From the NCBI GenBank assembly GCA_944989445.1, contig CALYLW010001073.1, forward strand, positions 124,001 through 188,000: a stretch of 64,000 bases of DNA, given 5' to 3'. Made by a program: the position numbers and the translations under genes. The notes beneath the pieces are model-generated. The model did no database searches, was not told the origin of the DNA, and worked only from the letters and a program-made list of their open reading frames with translations. Source of the DNA: Ampullaceana balthica (taxonomy: Eukaryota > Mollusca > Gastropoda > Lymnaeidae). Below, in pieces: positions 34,738-43,924 of this stretch (position 1 is its first letter; each line of letters starts with the position of its first letter).

Positions 34738-35946
34738 ATGGATTACTACAAGGAATTCACTGCCATAGCTAAAGAGATCGGACTAAAGGGAAAAGAAATG
34801 AGAGATTTCATTGAAGAAAAAGTAAGCATTGCTGAAGAAAAAGCAAGAATTGCTGAAGAAAAGGAACAGCTAAGAAAAGCTGAAGAAAAAGAAAATCAAA
34901 GAATTGCTGAAGAAAAAGAGAAGCAAAAGCAAAAAGAAGCTCAAGAAAAAGAACAGCTAAGAAAAGCTGAAGAAAAAGAAAATCAAAGAGAGGCTGAAGA
35001 AAAAGAAAGGCAAAAACTCATAATTGAAAGAAAAGACAGAGCGGAAAAGAAAGAACTTGAACAACTTGCAATTGATAAGTTAAAACTACAACTTGATTTA
35101 GATAGTAGAGGCCAAAATCCTGGTAATGAAACAAATAGAAGGTCAGCACCAAGGGATACTATCAGAGTAAGAAAATATGATAGCCAGAAAGAAAAAATGG
35201 ATGTTTATCTAGATTATTTCGAATCCATAATGGCTATGAAAGGCTATAATGAAGAAGATTGGCCAGCACAATTGATGACTCAACTAACTGGAGAAGCATT
35301 TGAAGCTTATAACAGTATAGCCAAAGAAGACAAAAGCATATATAAGAATGTCAAAAAGGCACTTCTATGTCATTTTGGAAAGTCAGAAAATGATTATAGA
35401 AGAGAATTTCATGAAATGAGAATCAAGATGGACAAAGATCCACAGATCATAGTACATGAAGCACAAGTCAAACTAACAAAATGGCTGGAACTGACAGCAA
35501 TAGATACGAGCAATCCAAAGGCCATACTAGACATGGTGTTAATTGACAAGTTTTTAGAAAATGCAACACCAACTCTATTCACATATTTAACTGACAAGAA
35601 AGTTCGTACTCAAGCAGAGCTAACAAATGCATTACGAACATTCAAAGACTCTCATCCGAATGTGGAAATGGATAAGAGACAAGACATATTTGCAGCAATA
35701 CAAATTAAAAGTCAAGAAAAAAGGCAAGGTATGAGAAACCAGAGTCTGCCAAACCAAGGCAACAGACAGTCTATTTGCTGGTACTGTAACAAGCCAGGAC
35801 ATATGGCGAAGCAGTGTTACCACAATAAAGGACAACCAAATAGGGTGTCACCTAATGGCAGCCCTATAAGAAAGAAAACAGAAGAAAGATCAAGACAAGG
35901 TCATTTTGAAAGCAAAGGTAGAAGATCATGGGAGAGGCAGATATAA
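34738..35946 (+). CDS. Retrotransposon gag
   Basis: About 402 residues from the methionine at 34738 (MDYYKEFTAIA); an earlier in-frame ATG at 34705 is less likely. Residues about 25-115 are a highly charged coiled coil of repeated AEEKEN and RKAEEKE blocks. A capsid-like region follows with DWPAQLMTQLTGEAFEAYNS. Near the end is a zinc knuckle, CWYCNKPGHMAKQC (C-x2-C-x4-H-x4-C), which binds the RNA genome. Ends by stop; the next frame overlaps by 41 bases, so pol could be reached by a programmed shift. The coiled-coil repeats look like recent internal duplications. Confidence 0.9.
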   Translation: MDYYKEFTAIAKEIGLKGKEMRDFIEEKVSIAEEKARIAEEKEQLRKAEEKENQRIAEEKEKQKQKEAQEKEQLRKAEEKENQREAEEKERQKLIIERKDRAEKKELEQLAIDKLKLQLDLDSRGQNPGNETNRRSAPRDTIRVRKYDSQKEKMDVYLDYFESIMAMKGYNEEDWPAQLMTQLTGEAFEAYNSIAKEDKSIYKNVKKALLCHFGKSENDYRREFHEMRIKMDKDPQIIVHEAQVKLTKWLELTAIDTSNPKAILDMVLIDKFLENATPTLFTYLTDKKVRTQAELTNALRTFKDSHPNVEMDKRQDIFAAIQIKSQEKRQGMRNQSLPNQGNRQSICWYCNKPGHMAKQCYHNKGQPNRVSPNGSPIRKKTEERSRQGHFESKGRRSWERQI

Positions 35947-36754
35947 TCATGACTCCAGATACAGAAATCATGATCAGCCCTGGAGAAGGAATGACTACCA
36001 AGAGGGAGATAATAAAGGAAAAATGAAACAAGAAGAATCACAATCTAGTAATACTGTGGCCACCATAAAGGATCATGGTCCACTGAAATTTTACCCAGTG
36101 TACATCAATGATCGAAAGTGTATGTGCCTTCGTGACACTGGATGCACAACAATTGTGGTACATGAGAGGATGGTGAAAGAAGAAGAGTATGATGGGAAAA
36201 AAGACACACTGATAATGGCGGATGGCACAAAGAGAGAGTGTCCAACTGCAATTTTCACCATCAACTCACCCTGGCTTCAAAGGGAAGTTAGAGCCAGAGT
36301 CTTACAAGAGGCCATTTGTGATCTCATCATAGGGAACATTGAAGGTGTGGTGGACAATACTGATGAAGTATTCAAAGCTTGGCATGACAACAGCCATCAA
36401 TTATGTGCTACTGCACAAACAAGAGCCACCACAAAAAGAAAAGAGAACATAGACATTGAAGTTGATGAGAAACTTGAAATAGGAAGCCAACTGATGTCCA
36501 AACAAGAGTTCAAACAACTACAAGAAGAAGATAACACAATCAGGGAAATAAAAATGAAACTTATCAAAGACAATGAAACAGGCCACAACAAAAATTACAA
36601 GCTAGATAAAGGCATATTAATAAACATTGCACAGGAAGGTACGTGCAAAAGAGTGGTTCTTCCCAAAAAGTTACAGGAAACCATTATTAAAATGACACAT
36701 GACAGCCCTTTAGGGTGGGACATATGGGCGCCAAGAAAACAATTGCTACAATAG
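35906..36754 (+). CDS. Retrotransposon protease and start of integrase (frame broken at its end)
   Basis: Overlaps the gag end in another frame. A basic linker precedes the aspartic protease with LRDTGCTTIVVHE (catalytic D-T-G) and ICDLIIGN, a partner of the active-site fold. A linker with KQEFKQLQEEDNTIREIK leads to the H2C2 zinc domain of integrase, beginning at THDSPLG. One base too many near 36715 shifts the frame, and the ORF runs on to a false end. Confidence 0.88.
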   Translation: MKAKVEDHGRGRYNHDSRYRNHDQPWRRNDYQEGDNKGKMKQEESQSSNTVATIKDHGPLKFYPVYINDRKCMCLRDTGCTTIVVHERMVKEEEYDGKKDTLIMADGTKRECPTAIFTINSPWLQREVRARVLQEAICDLIIGNIEGVVDNTDEVFKAWHDNSHQLCATAQTRATTKRKENIDIEVDEKLEIGSQLMSKQEFKQLQEEDNTIREIKMKLIKDNETGHNKNYKLDKGILINIAQEGTCKRVVLPKKLQETIIKMTHDSPLGWDIWAPRKQLLQ

Positions 36755-38103
36755 CAGAAAACCTTTACTGGCCTAAAATGGCAAGGCAGATAAAAGAATA
36801 CATCAAGGCTTGTACAGTGTGTCTACGACATAATCCCAAAGATGGGAGGCACACAGCACCCATACAATCATCTGACAAGGCAAACTTTTTATTCGAGAAA
36901 ATCGCTATAGACCTGATAGGACCATTCAAAAAGATGTCAAAGAAGAAACATATGTATGCTCTAACCATAGTGGATATAGCCACCAGATGGGGTGAAGCTA
37001 TCCCACTGAAGCGAATAGATGCAGAAAATATATGCAACGCATTACTCAATGTTTTTAGCAGATATGGTTTCCCTCAAACACTTCTGTCGGACAATGGCAG
37101 CCAATTCAAGGGTCAGATGACACAAGCCATTATGAAAATGTTAAACATTACACAAGTACACAGCACAGTGTACCATCCACAGTCAAATGGAGTGATTGAA
37201 AGACTAAACAAAACCATCAAGAATATGCTATTAAAGGTGACAGTGGACCATGAGGACAGATGGCATGAATATTTACCCTTAGTACTATTTGCATACAACA
37301 GCAGCAAACATGAAAGCACTGGCTTTAGTCCTTTTGAGTTAATGTTTGGCCAAAACCCTGCAAGTCCCTTAAAGAATTTCAAAGAAAGGCTCATAAGCAA
37401 ACAAGATGCCATACAGGACAGATATCAGCTGATGTCAGACACTAGAGATAAAATACTTTACAGTATTGAAGCAGCAAAACAAAGACTAATCAAGCAAAGT
37501 ACAAGACATAGAGAAATCAAAAATAGACACAGACATTTGAGAACATTTGAGCCTCAACAACAAGTCCTAGTATGCTTACCAAACACAAAGAATGAAATCA
37601 CATGGGAAGGTCCATACAATATTGAAGAGAAACTTAGTGATGTCACATATAGTGTCAATATCAAAGGGACATGTAAAAAATTACATATTGACAACCTAAG
37701 AGCATATGATGACAATAAAGAAGGAAAGCAAACTGTTAATGTCATCATCAAGGTAAATGATGAAAATGACAATGCAATGAAAATGAACAATCTTGACAGA
37801 GAAAAAATATCATCTGACATACCAGATAATATGAAACACAGAGTGATAAAATGTTTTCAAAAATACAAAGGTGTCATAACAAAAGAAACAGGAAACACAA
37901 AAACTGTGACTCACAAGACACAAGTATTGGAACATGAACCCTTCAAGACCAAAGTATACCCTATTCCAATGGCATATAGAGACACAGTAAGGCAAGAAAT
38001 TGACTACAAAGAAAACAAAATAAGACAAGCAGTTGAAGCTAACTATACCTCACCAACTGTCATAGTAAAAAAAGAAGAATGGAAGGATTCGACTGTGCTG
38101 TGA
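36715..38103 (+). CDS. Retrotransposon integrase and linker to reverse transcriptase
   Basis: Continues the zinc domain (HMGAKKT, CTVC) and then the catalytic core with D (AIDLIGPF), D (LSDNGSQF) and E (NGVIERLNK); 35 residues separate the last two, the classic D-D-35-E. A C-terminal chromatin or DNA-binding-like part has FEPQQQVLVCLP and WEGPYNIEEKL. The frame then continues through a linker into the reverse transcriptase N-terminus (YPIPMAYRDTVRQEID, TVIVKKEE) and is broken near 38090. Integrase upstream of reverse transcriptase is the unusual order. Confidence 0.9.
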   Translation: MGHMGAKKTIATIAENLYWPKMARQIKEYIKACTVCLRHNPKDGRHTAPIQSSDKANFLFEKIAIDLIGPFKKMSKKKHMYALTIVDIATRWGEAIPLKRIDAENICNALLNVFSRYGFPQTLLSDNGSQFKGQMTQAIMKMLNITQVHSTVYHPQSNGVIERLNKTIKNMLLKVTVDHEDRWHEYLPLVLFAYNSSKHESTGFSPFELMFGQNPASPLKNFKERLISKQDAIQDRYQLMSDTRDKILYSIEAAKQRLIKQSTRHREIKNRHRHLRTFEPQQQVLVCLPNTKNEITWEGPYNIEEKLSDVTYSVNIKGTCKKLHIDNLRAYDDNKEGKQTVNVIIKVNDENDNAMKMNNLDREKISSDIPDNMKHRVIKCFQKYKGVITKETGNTKTVTHKTQVLEHEPFKTKVYPIPMAYRDTVRQEIDYKENKIRQAVEANYTSPTVIVKKEEWKDSTVL

Positions 38104-38113
38104 CTACAGACAG

Positions 38114-39022
38114 TTGAATAATATTACAAAATTGGACCATGAACCTATTGGAGACCCAAGAGACATTATAGACATAATTGGTACTTCCAGAATATTCACT
38201 ACATTTGACTTAAACAGAGGTTTTTGGCAGATTAACATGGATCCTGATTCTATAAAATACACTGCATTCATAGCCATGGATGAGGTGTATGAATGGTTAG
38301 TAATGCCATTTGGACTGGTCAACAGTACAGCCACTTTTAGCAGATTTATGAAAGTGATGCTAAAAGGAATTCCAAATGTGGTACATTATGTCGACAACAT
38401 ATGTATCCACACTAAAGATTGGGAATCACATATTCATACACTTGAAGCTGTACTGGATAGACTCAAGAAACATAATGTGACAATCTCACCAGAAAAGATC
38501 AACATTGGAAAGAAGTATATAGATTTTTTGGGATACAGAATAGGAGGTGGTGCAGTCACTCCTACTGCAGAAAATGAACACAAGATATTCAATCTGTCAG
38601 TCCCAAAATCTAAGAAACAAGTGCAAGCCCTGCTGGGACTATGTAACTTTTACAGACCTTTTATTGCAAATTATGCAGAAATTGTTCACCCACTAACAGA
38701 AGTCACAAAAACCAAAGATATTCGAAAATTTCAGTTTCCAGGAGATTGCCTCAAAGCATTAGAGAACATTCAGGAGGAATTTAGGAAGAAACCCATCTTA
38801 GTTACACCTCAATGGGACAAACCTTTCATTGTTTCTACTGATGCATCGTCCATTGCATTAGGAGCGTGCCTCATGCAAGAACATGATGGTATCCTACATC
38901 CTATACAGTATCTTAGCAGAAACTTGACCAAAACAGAGTGTAACTACAGCACCATAGAGAGAGAGAGAATGTCTAGCCATAGTGTGGGCTCTACAAAAAC
39001 TTCAAAAATACCTTCTAGGTAG
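38114..39022 (+). CDS. Retrotransposon reverse transcriptase and start of RNase H
   Basis: Starts in LNNITKLDHEP right after DYRQ in the preceding bases. Motifs: FTTFDLNRGFWQI (first catalytic D), MPFGLVNSTATFSRFM, then YVDNICIHT, where the usual Y-x-D-D is Y-V-D-N, so a metal-binding aspartate is lost. FLGYRIGGG and the connection follow, then RNase H with STDASSIALGACLMQ. A GA-repeat slip near 38960 shifts the frame. Confidence 0.9.
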   Translation: MNNITKLDHEPIGDPRDIIDIIGTSRIFTTFDLNRGFWQINMDPDSIKYTAFIAMDEVYEWLVMPFGLVNSTATFSRFMKVMLKGIPNVVHYVDNICIHTKDWESHIHTLEAVLDRLKKHNVTISPEKINIGKKYIDFLGYRIGGGAVTPTAENEHKIFNLSVPKSKKQVQALLGLCNFYRPFIANYAEIVHPLTEVTKTKDIRKFQFPGDCLKALENIQEEFRKKPILVTPQWDKPFIVSTDASSIALGACLMQEHDGILHPIQYLSRNLTKTECNYSTIERERMSSHSVGSTKTSKIPSR

Positions 39023-39212
39023 AACATTCACTCTTCTAACAGACCACAAACCACTTGTGGCATTCAACAAGAAGAAGATCAGCAATGCCAAAGTGAATCG
39101 TTGGGCTATGCTATTAGCCGACTACAAATTTGACATTAAACCTGTGAAGGGAAAGGACAATGTGGTTGCAGTCATATTAAGTAGAATGACAATAAATAAA
39201 GACATTCTGTGA
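38982..39212 (+). CDS. Retrotransposon RNase H C-terminal part
   Basis: Frame after the slip: VWALQKLQKYLLG, LTDHKPLVAFNKKK (catalytic D) and WAMLLADYKFDIKPVKGKDN, ending at a stop at 39212. No integrase or envelope follows, which confirms the domain order. Confidence 0.88.
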   Translation: MWALQKLQKYLLGRTFTLLTDHKPLVAFNKKKISNAKVNRWAMLLADYKFDIKPVKGKDNVVAVILSRMTINKDIL

Positions 39213-39724
39213 ATTCCTAACTGATAAAACCAGAGACTGTATTAAAAAGACATTCTGTGAATTACTAAATGATAAAATAAGAGACTATATTAACATTAGT
39301 CTGTGAATTCCTAAAGGAAACAAAAAGAGACTGTAATTATATTAATATTTTTATTTGTTGAACAATGGACAAGGAGCAGTGTTTGAATTCCACTGGATTA
39401 TTAGTTAATTTTAATAATATTGAGTGTTTAAATATTTTAATTACACAAAATTACAGACGTGTTTAAAGTTCCATTTTCATTTTTTCAGCACAGGTAGACT
39501 GTTGCAGTCCTACAGATTTTTTCTCATTATTTCTTATGTTTAGACTGTTGCAGTCCTACAGATTTTTTCTTATTGATTCTATATCCAGAAGTTGTATGTA
39601 AGAAAATGAATGTTCATTGATGATAAATATTTGAAATTTGAATATAGATATAGATTGATTTGATTTTATGAAGACCAAAAATGTTGTATTTCATAAACAT
39701 TTTTTTTTGAAGGATGGGGGTGAA
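39213..39724 (+). other. Retrotransposon 3' untranslated region and polypurine tract
   Basis: Holds three copies of a short AAGACATTCTGTGAATT-type repeat (39214-39320) and two copies of TAGACTGTTGCAGTCCTACA (39495-39565). The purine-rich GAAGGATGGGGGTGAA at 39709-39724, directly before the 3' LTR, is the plus-strand primer tract. Confidence 0.65.
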
Positions 39725-40028
39725 TGTCACATGTGATTAACATAATTTTGTGACGTAAGGTCACGTGTACAAGAAACGCGGGAAGAAAGGAGCATTGCTT
39801 TTGGTTGAAAGTGTTGGGCGAACAGTTGTGTGTAGATTTCCGTCGAGGAAAGATGTATGGTGTATACCTCAAGATTTCCACGTTATATTACCTCAAATGA
39901 TATCTGTGTGTACATAATATATATATTAAAGTTGTTTTGGATAAACGAATTCTTCAGTGAATTGTTGTGCACAAGATTATTTACTGTGAGAACGCCTACA
40001 TAAAGAGTTACATATAGTTATAGTTACA
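39725..40028 (+). repeat. 3' LTR
   Basis: Same length as the 5' LTR with five substitutions; followed by a C run that forms the CCCCC target duplication. Confidence 0.93.
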
Positions 40029-40214
40029 CCCCCCCCGGCCCATCAAATTACGTTACCTATATCACGAAGAGACGTACAGTTTATACAAATATATTGATCC
40101 TCCATTATTTGTATATAACAAATTGCTGCAATGGTAAATCTAGAAAATACTAAGTGCAATGACCTTACGTTACCACTTGGTTCAGAGTTTACAAGTTATT
40201 TTACACATAGGTAT

Positions 40215-40490
40215 AACGTCATCATAGATAATGTCTTCAATAGTTTATATTGATGTCAGTATGAAATATGTCTTCAATAGTTTATATTGATGTCAGTATG
40301 AAATATGTCTTCAATAGTTTATATTGATGTCAGTATGAAATATGTCTTCAATAGTCTATATTGATGTCAGTATGAAATATGTCTTCATAGTCTATATTGA
40401 TGTCAGTATGAAATATGTCTTCATAGTCTATATTGATGTCAGTATGAAATACGTTTTCATAGTCTATATTTATATCAGCAAGCATGAAAT
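40215..40490. repeat. 37-bp minisatellite, about 7 copies
   Basis: Unit with TTCAATAGTTTATATTGATG and TCAGTATGAAATATGTC; later copies lose AA. Confidence 0.9.
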
Positions 40491-40499
40491 ATGTCTACA

Positions 40500-40690
40500 C
40501 TAGTGTATCACCCGTCAAAAATGACGGAAGTTTTCAAAATAAATACACATCAGATTAAAAATTAACGTAATACAGAGCTTTCATTTATTATATATATATT
40601 TTTTTATTCATTTATCTCCCTATTGAACAATTTTATACGGCCGTTCCAAAAGAGTTCTTTTTTGGTGCAGTAATTTGGTGCGCTGCTTTC
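40500..40690 (-). mobile_element. Helitron-like element, copy 4, fragment
   Basis: On the minus strand it ends with the TGACG hairpin, GGTGATACACTAG then T. A diverged body extends to about TTTTGGTGCAGTAATTTGGT. Confidence 0.5.
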
Positions 40691-41459
40691 TAAAATCGAT
40701 CGCAGTGCCACCTAACTATAATTATATCCATACATACAGACAACGGGAATTATTTATATTGATAGTTGAAGTTCATTATTTGGGTTAATCGACCAATCCT
40801 CGAATCTCGTTCAACAATGGTTGGGATTCAGAGTGTAAATCTCAATTCTAATTAAAATTTCGATACTTTTCTTTTATCACTATTAAAAGCGGATATGCCA
40901 AGAAAAAAATCTATCATATGACAAGAACATAAGCATAATAATACAAAAAATGTTTTAAAACTAAATTTGTTAAAATTCAATAACCATAAAAAGATTGAAA
41001 AGTTGCAGTTCCATCCAGACCGGAAACTGAATCTGCTCCACGCTACTGCTCAGAAATGTCCCCACCAGACACTGGGCCATTCAGCCGCCATTATTTCTAA
41101 GGAAAAAAAAACACGCTTTTAAAGAAACTCCCTCTTGATCGGAATCCTAAGGCACAAATTTCTCCACGGTCTAAGAAGTCAAAGAACACCGGATATCTAA
41201 ATTAGGATCTTAAGAGGCGGAGCTTGAACAAATAGCCAAGGGAGAGAATGGATAAGGTCGTTGTTATTTTTTAAGGGATCTCTCTAAAACGTGACCACTT
41301 TGGGATAACACGAAAACAGAATGTTGTGGAATTGGGATGCGAAACAAACATAACTACCTAGAGCTGTGGCATAGAGGCTAAAGTTTGCCACATGAGTGAG
41401 CCGTGACGTACAGTGTAAGTTAGTGAACTGTGACACATGGAATACTCACAGCCCATCAC
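40691..41459. other. No gene seen
   Basis: Unique DNA without supported ORFs or repeats. Confidence 0.45.
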
Positions 41460-41462
41460 AAT

Positions 41463-41655
41463 AATGGGCATTCAATCTACAGTTTATCAAAGTAGAGAGC
41501 ATTCAATCTACAGTCTATCAAAGTAGAGAGCATTCAATCTACAGTCTATCAATCTACAGTCTATCAATCTACAGTCTATCAATCTACAGTCTATCAATCT
41601 ACAGTCTATCAATCTACAGTCTATCAATCTACAGACTATCAATCTACAGTCTATC
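41463..41655. repeat. 15-bp minisatellite (ATCTACAGTCTATCA)
   Basis: About nine units of 15 bp preceded by two longer 30-bp units that include AAGTAGAGAGCATTCA. Confidence 0.9.
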
Positions 41656-41859
41656 ATTTTGTGGAACGTACCATGTCAGTCTGAACCATCAACCTTCGTC
41701 AATTGTAACATCTTATCTATCTTATGACAGACGTCTTAATATCTTATTACAGACGTCTTATTACAGACGTTTTACTACAGACGTTGCATCTATTAAATAT
41801 ATTAAATGTTTTAGAATAAAGGCGCACAAGTCTATGGTAACAAAGTTTATACCCTATCA

Positions 41860-42239
41860 CAGTGATGGCGAACCTATGTCACGCGTGCCACAGTCGGCAC
41901 GCAGAGCCTGATCAGCCGGCACCCGACTAAAGTATTACTTCACAGTCGGCACGCAGAGCCTGATCAGCCGGCTCGCGACTAAATTATTACTTCACAGTCG
42001 GCACGCAGAGCCTCATCAGTCGGCATGCAGAGCCTCATCAGTCGGCACGCAGAGCCTCATCAGCCGGCAGGCAGAGCCTGATCAGCCGGCACACGACTAC
42101 AATATTACTTCCCTAATCAAACCAGCCCAGCCAAACCACCATTTTCGGGTTTCATGGGAGAGTTGGGACTTTGATATATAAATAATTGGGTTTTAGTTGA
42201 ATTTCAGGCACGTGACCTCAAAAAGGTTCACCATCACTG
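41860..42239. mobile_element. hAT miniature element enlarged by internal repeats (380 bp)
   Basis: Ends CAGTGATGGCGAACCT and AGGTTCACCATCACTG. Perfect 8-bp target duplication CCCTATCA (41852-41859, 42240-42247). The interior has several copies of CACGCAGAGCCTGATCAGCC, doubling its length relative to 2806-3006. Confidence 0.88.
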
Positions 42240-42269
42240 CCCTATCACATCCATGAAGCTTCTTGTTAG

Positions 42270-42408
42270 AGGCCTTGTCAATATATAGCACATTTGTGTA
42301 CATTCATTGTCAATATATAGCACATTTGTGTACATTCATTGTCAATATATAGCACATTTGTGTACATTCATTGTCAATATATAACACATTTGTGTACATT
42401 CATTGTAG
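42270..42408. repeat. 32-bp minisatellite, four copies
   Basis: Unit TTGTCAATATATAGCACATT plus TGTGTACATTCA. Confidence 0.9.
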
Positions 42409-42449
42409 CGATGAAGTCCACCCTCTGTGACACAAAGTATGCAGAGTAT

Positions 42450-43263
42450 CGGGTTGCCAGATACGTGGACTCCAAAAGGAGGACATAATAAAACAAATAG
42501 CAGGTCGACAAAGGAGGACATTTTGAATATTTCATTTGAGTCGTCCCGGATTAAACTCCTAGTCAGTACAATTTTATTGTAATAGCTGCCACTGTTCATG
42601 TCTTAAAAAAACAAGTCTTTATTTTTTGTCTTGTAAAAATGATTTAAGATTGAAGTATGGGTCAAACAATTGCATTACATCTACAATAATACCCTTCTCT
42701 TTCAGATACAATATGCATGCCAAAAGGTTATCAAATTTACAGCCCTTCTTTTTATCGTTGTACATCCAATTAAGGCATTGAAATTCATTGAATTTCTAAG
42801 TAGCCATTGCATGCTTCAACTTAAGTTTTGCAATAAAAATTTTATACTATTCTTCTCGACCACTTTCCTTAAGTCTTCTCAAAATCTCCCTGACTATCAG
42901 TGAAATAAATGTCTCCTCCAATCTATTTTTCAAAACTTCCAAGGTTGTGTGAAGACGGCTCATAACCTCCAATACTGATGTTTATTCTATTTCAATGACT
43001 GCAATATTTTTCAACCTAAATCTAGTTTTTTTCCCCGTCTTTGTCAAGGTTTCTAAGTTTTTTATTTTAAAAATAGCCATAATCTTAGTTTTTTAAAATT
43101 AAATGTACGATGTAATATTTGTAAAAACGATACATAAAAATTATAATATAAAATGTAAGAAAAGCCGGACATTTTAAACGATTTTAGCTTTGCCCGCCGG
43201 ACGGAGGACATTGCGCTAAAAAGGAAGACATGTCCTTTTGCCGAACGCCGTCTGGCAACCTTA
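42450..43263. mobile_element. Non-autonomous hAT-like element (814 bp)
   Basis: Inverted ends CGGGTTGCCAGAT and TCTGGCAACCTTA. GCAGAGTAT flanks both sides (42441-42449, 43264-43272). Inside, near each end, are GGAGGACAT motifs. No transposase ORF is recognised. Confidence 0.8.
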
Positions 43264-43434
43264 GCAGAGTATCACAGACCGAGCTGTGGTTGGGGTTCGG
43301 GGGTGGGTGGGGGGGGGTAAGGATCATTATCAAAGTGCCCGCCCGTCATTGTATTCAAAGGACCTCCCTCTTGTCAAACTAATAAATAGCCCACGATACA
43401 CAATGGGACAAACACACAATTTATGTTGAGCACA

Positions 43435-43910
43435 GCTGCTCCCGGGTTCGAGCGGTTGTAGAGCGGTAGCGCATTCGGCTGTCGTATCTAGAGTCACTGG
43501 TTCGATCCTCGGTTCTTCCAATCTCCCCGAGTTCCCCCAGCTTCGAATGGGAATCTGACATCCTCCTACCATAGACACGGCGTTAGGGCAGCTGTACATT
43601 GTACATCCTCCTACCATAGACACGGCGTTAGGGCAGCTGTACATCCTCCTACCATAGACACGGCGTTAGGGCAGCTGTACATCCTCCTACCATAGACACG
43701 GCGTTAGGGCAGCTGTACATCCTCCTACCATAGACACGGCGTTAGGGCAGCTGTACATCCTCCTACCATAGACACGGCGTTAGGGCAGCTGTACATCCTC
43801 CTACCATAGACACGGCGTTAGGGCAGCTGTTGTAAGGACGCCCTGACATCCTCCTACCATAGACACGGCGTTAGGGAAGCTGTTGTAAGGACGCCCTTGC
43901 TCTACAGTGT
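43435..43910 (+). mobile_element. tRNA-derived SINE with an internal 38-bp array
   Basis: Head with AGCGGTAGCGCATTCGGCTG (box A-like region) and GGTTCGATCC (box B), then a body ending CGAATGGGAATCTGACAT. The segment CATCCTCCTACCATAGACAC plus GGCGTTAGGGCAGCTGTA is then repeated eight times (43558-43880) before the SINE continues with TTGTAAGGACGCCCTTGCTC. Read as a SINE whose middle has expanded. Not a functional tRNA gene as far as I can tell. Confidence 0.7.
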
Positions 43911-43924
43911 TAAAAGTTTTACGT

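Larger units (their letters stand above)
33577..40028 (+). mobile_element. Gypsy-type LTR retrotransposon with Gmr1-like domain order (6.45 kb)
   Basis: Two 304-bp LTRs (33577-33880, 39725-40028) start TGTCACATG and end GTTACA and differ at 5 positions (about 1.6 %). Flanks are CCCCC on both sides, a 5-bp target duplication in a C run. A primer site follows the 5' LTR and a purine tract precedes the 3' LTR. The coding part gives gag, protease, integrase, reverse transcriptase and RNase H in that order. In ordinary gypsy elements integrase is last; integrase before reverse transcriptase with gypsy-type enzymes defines Gmr1-type elements. Frameshifts occur at about 36715, 38090 and 38960, so this copy cannot make its full polyprotein. 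No envelope gene. Confidence 0.92.

Noticed and set aside
43440..43515. A functional tRNA gene
   Set aside because: A and B boxes are present, but the acceptor stem does not close and a SINE body follows.
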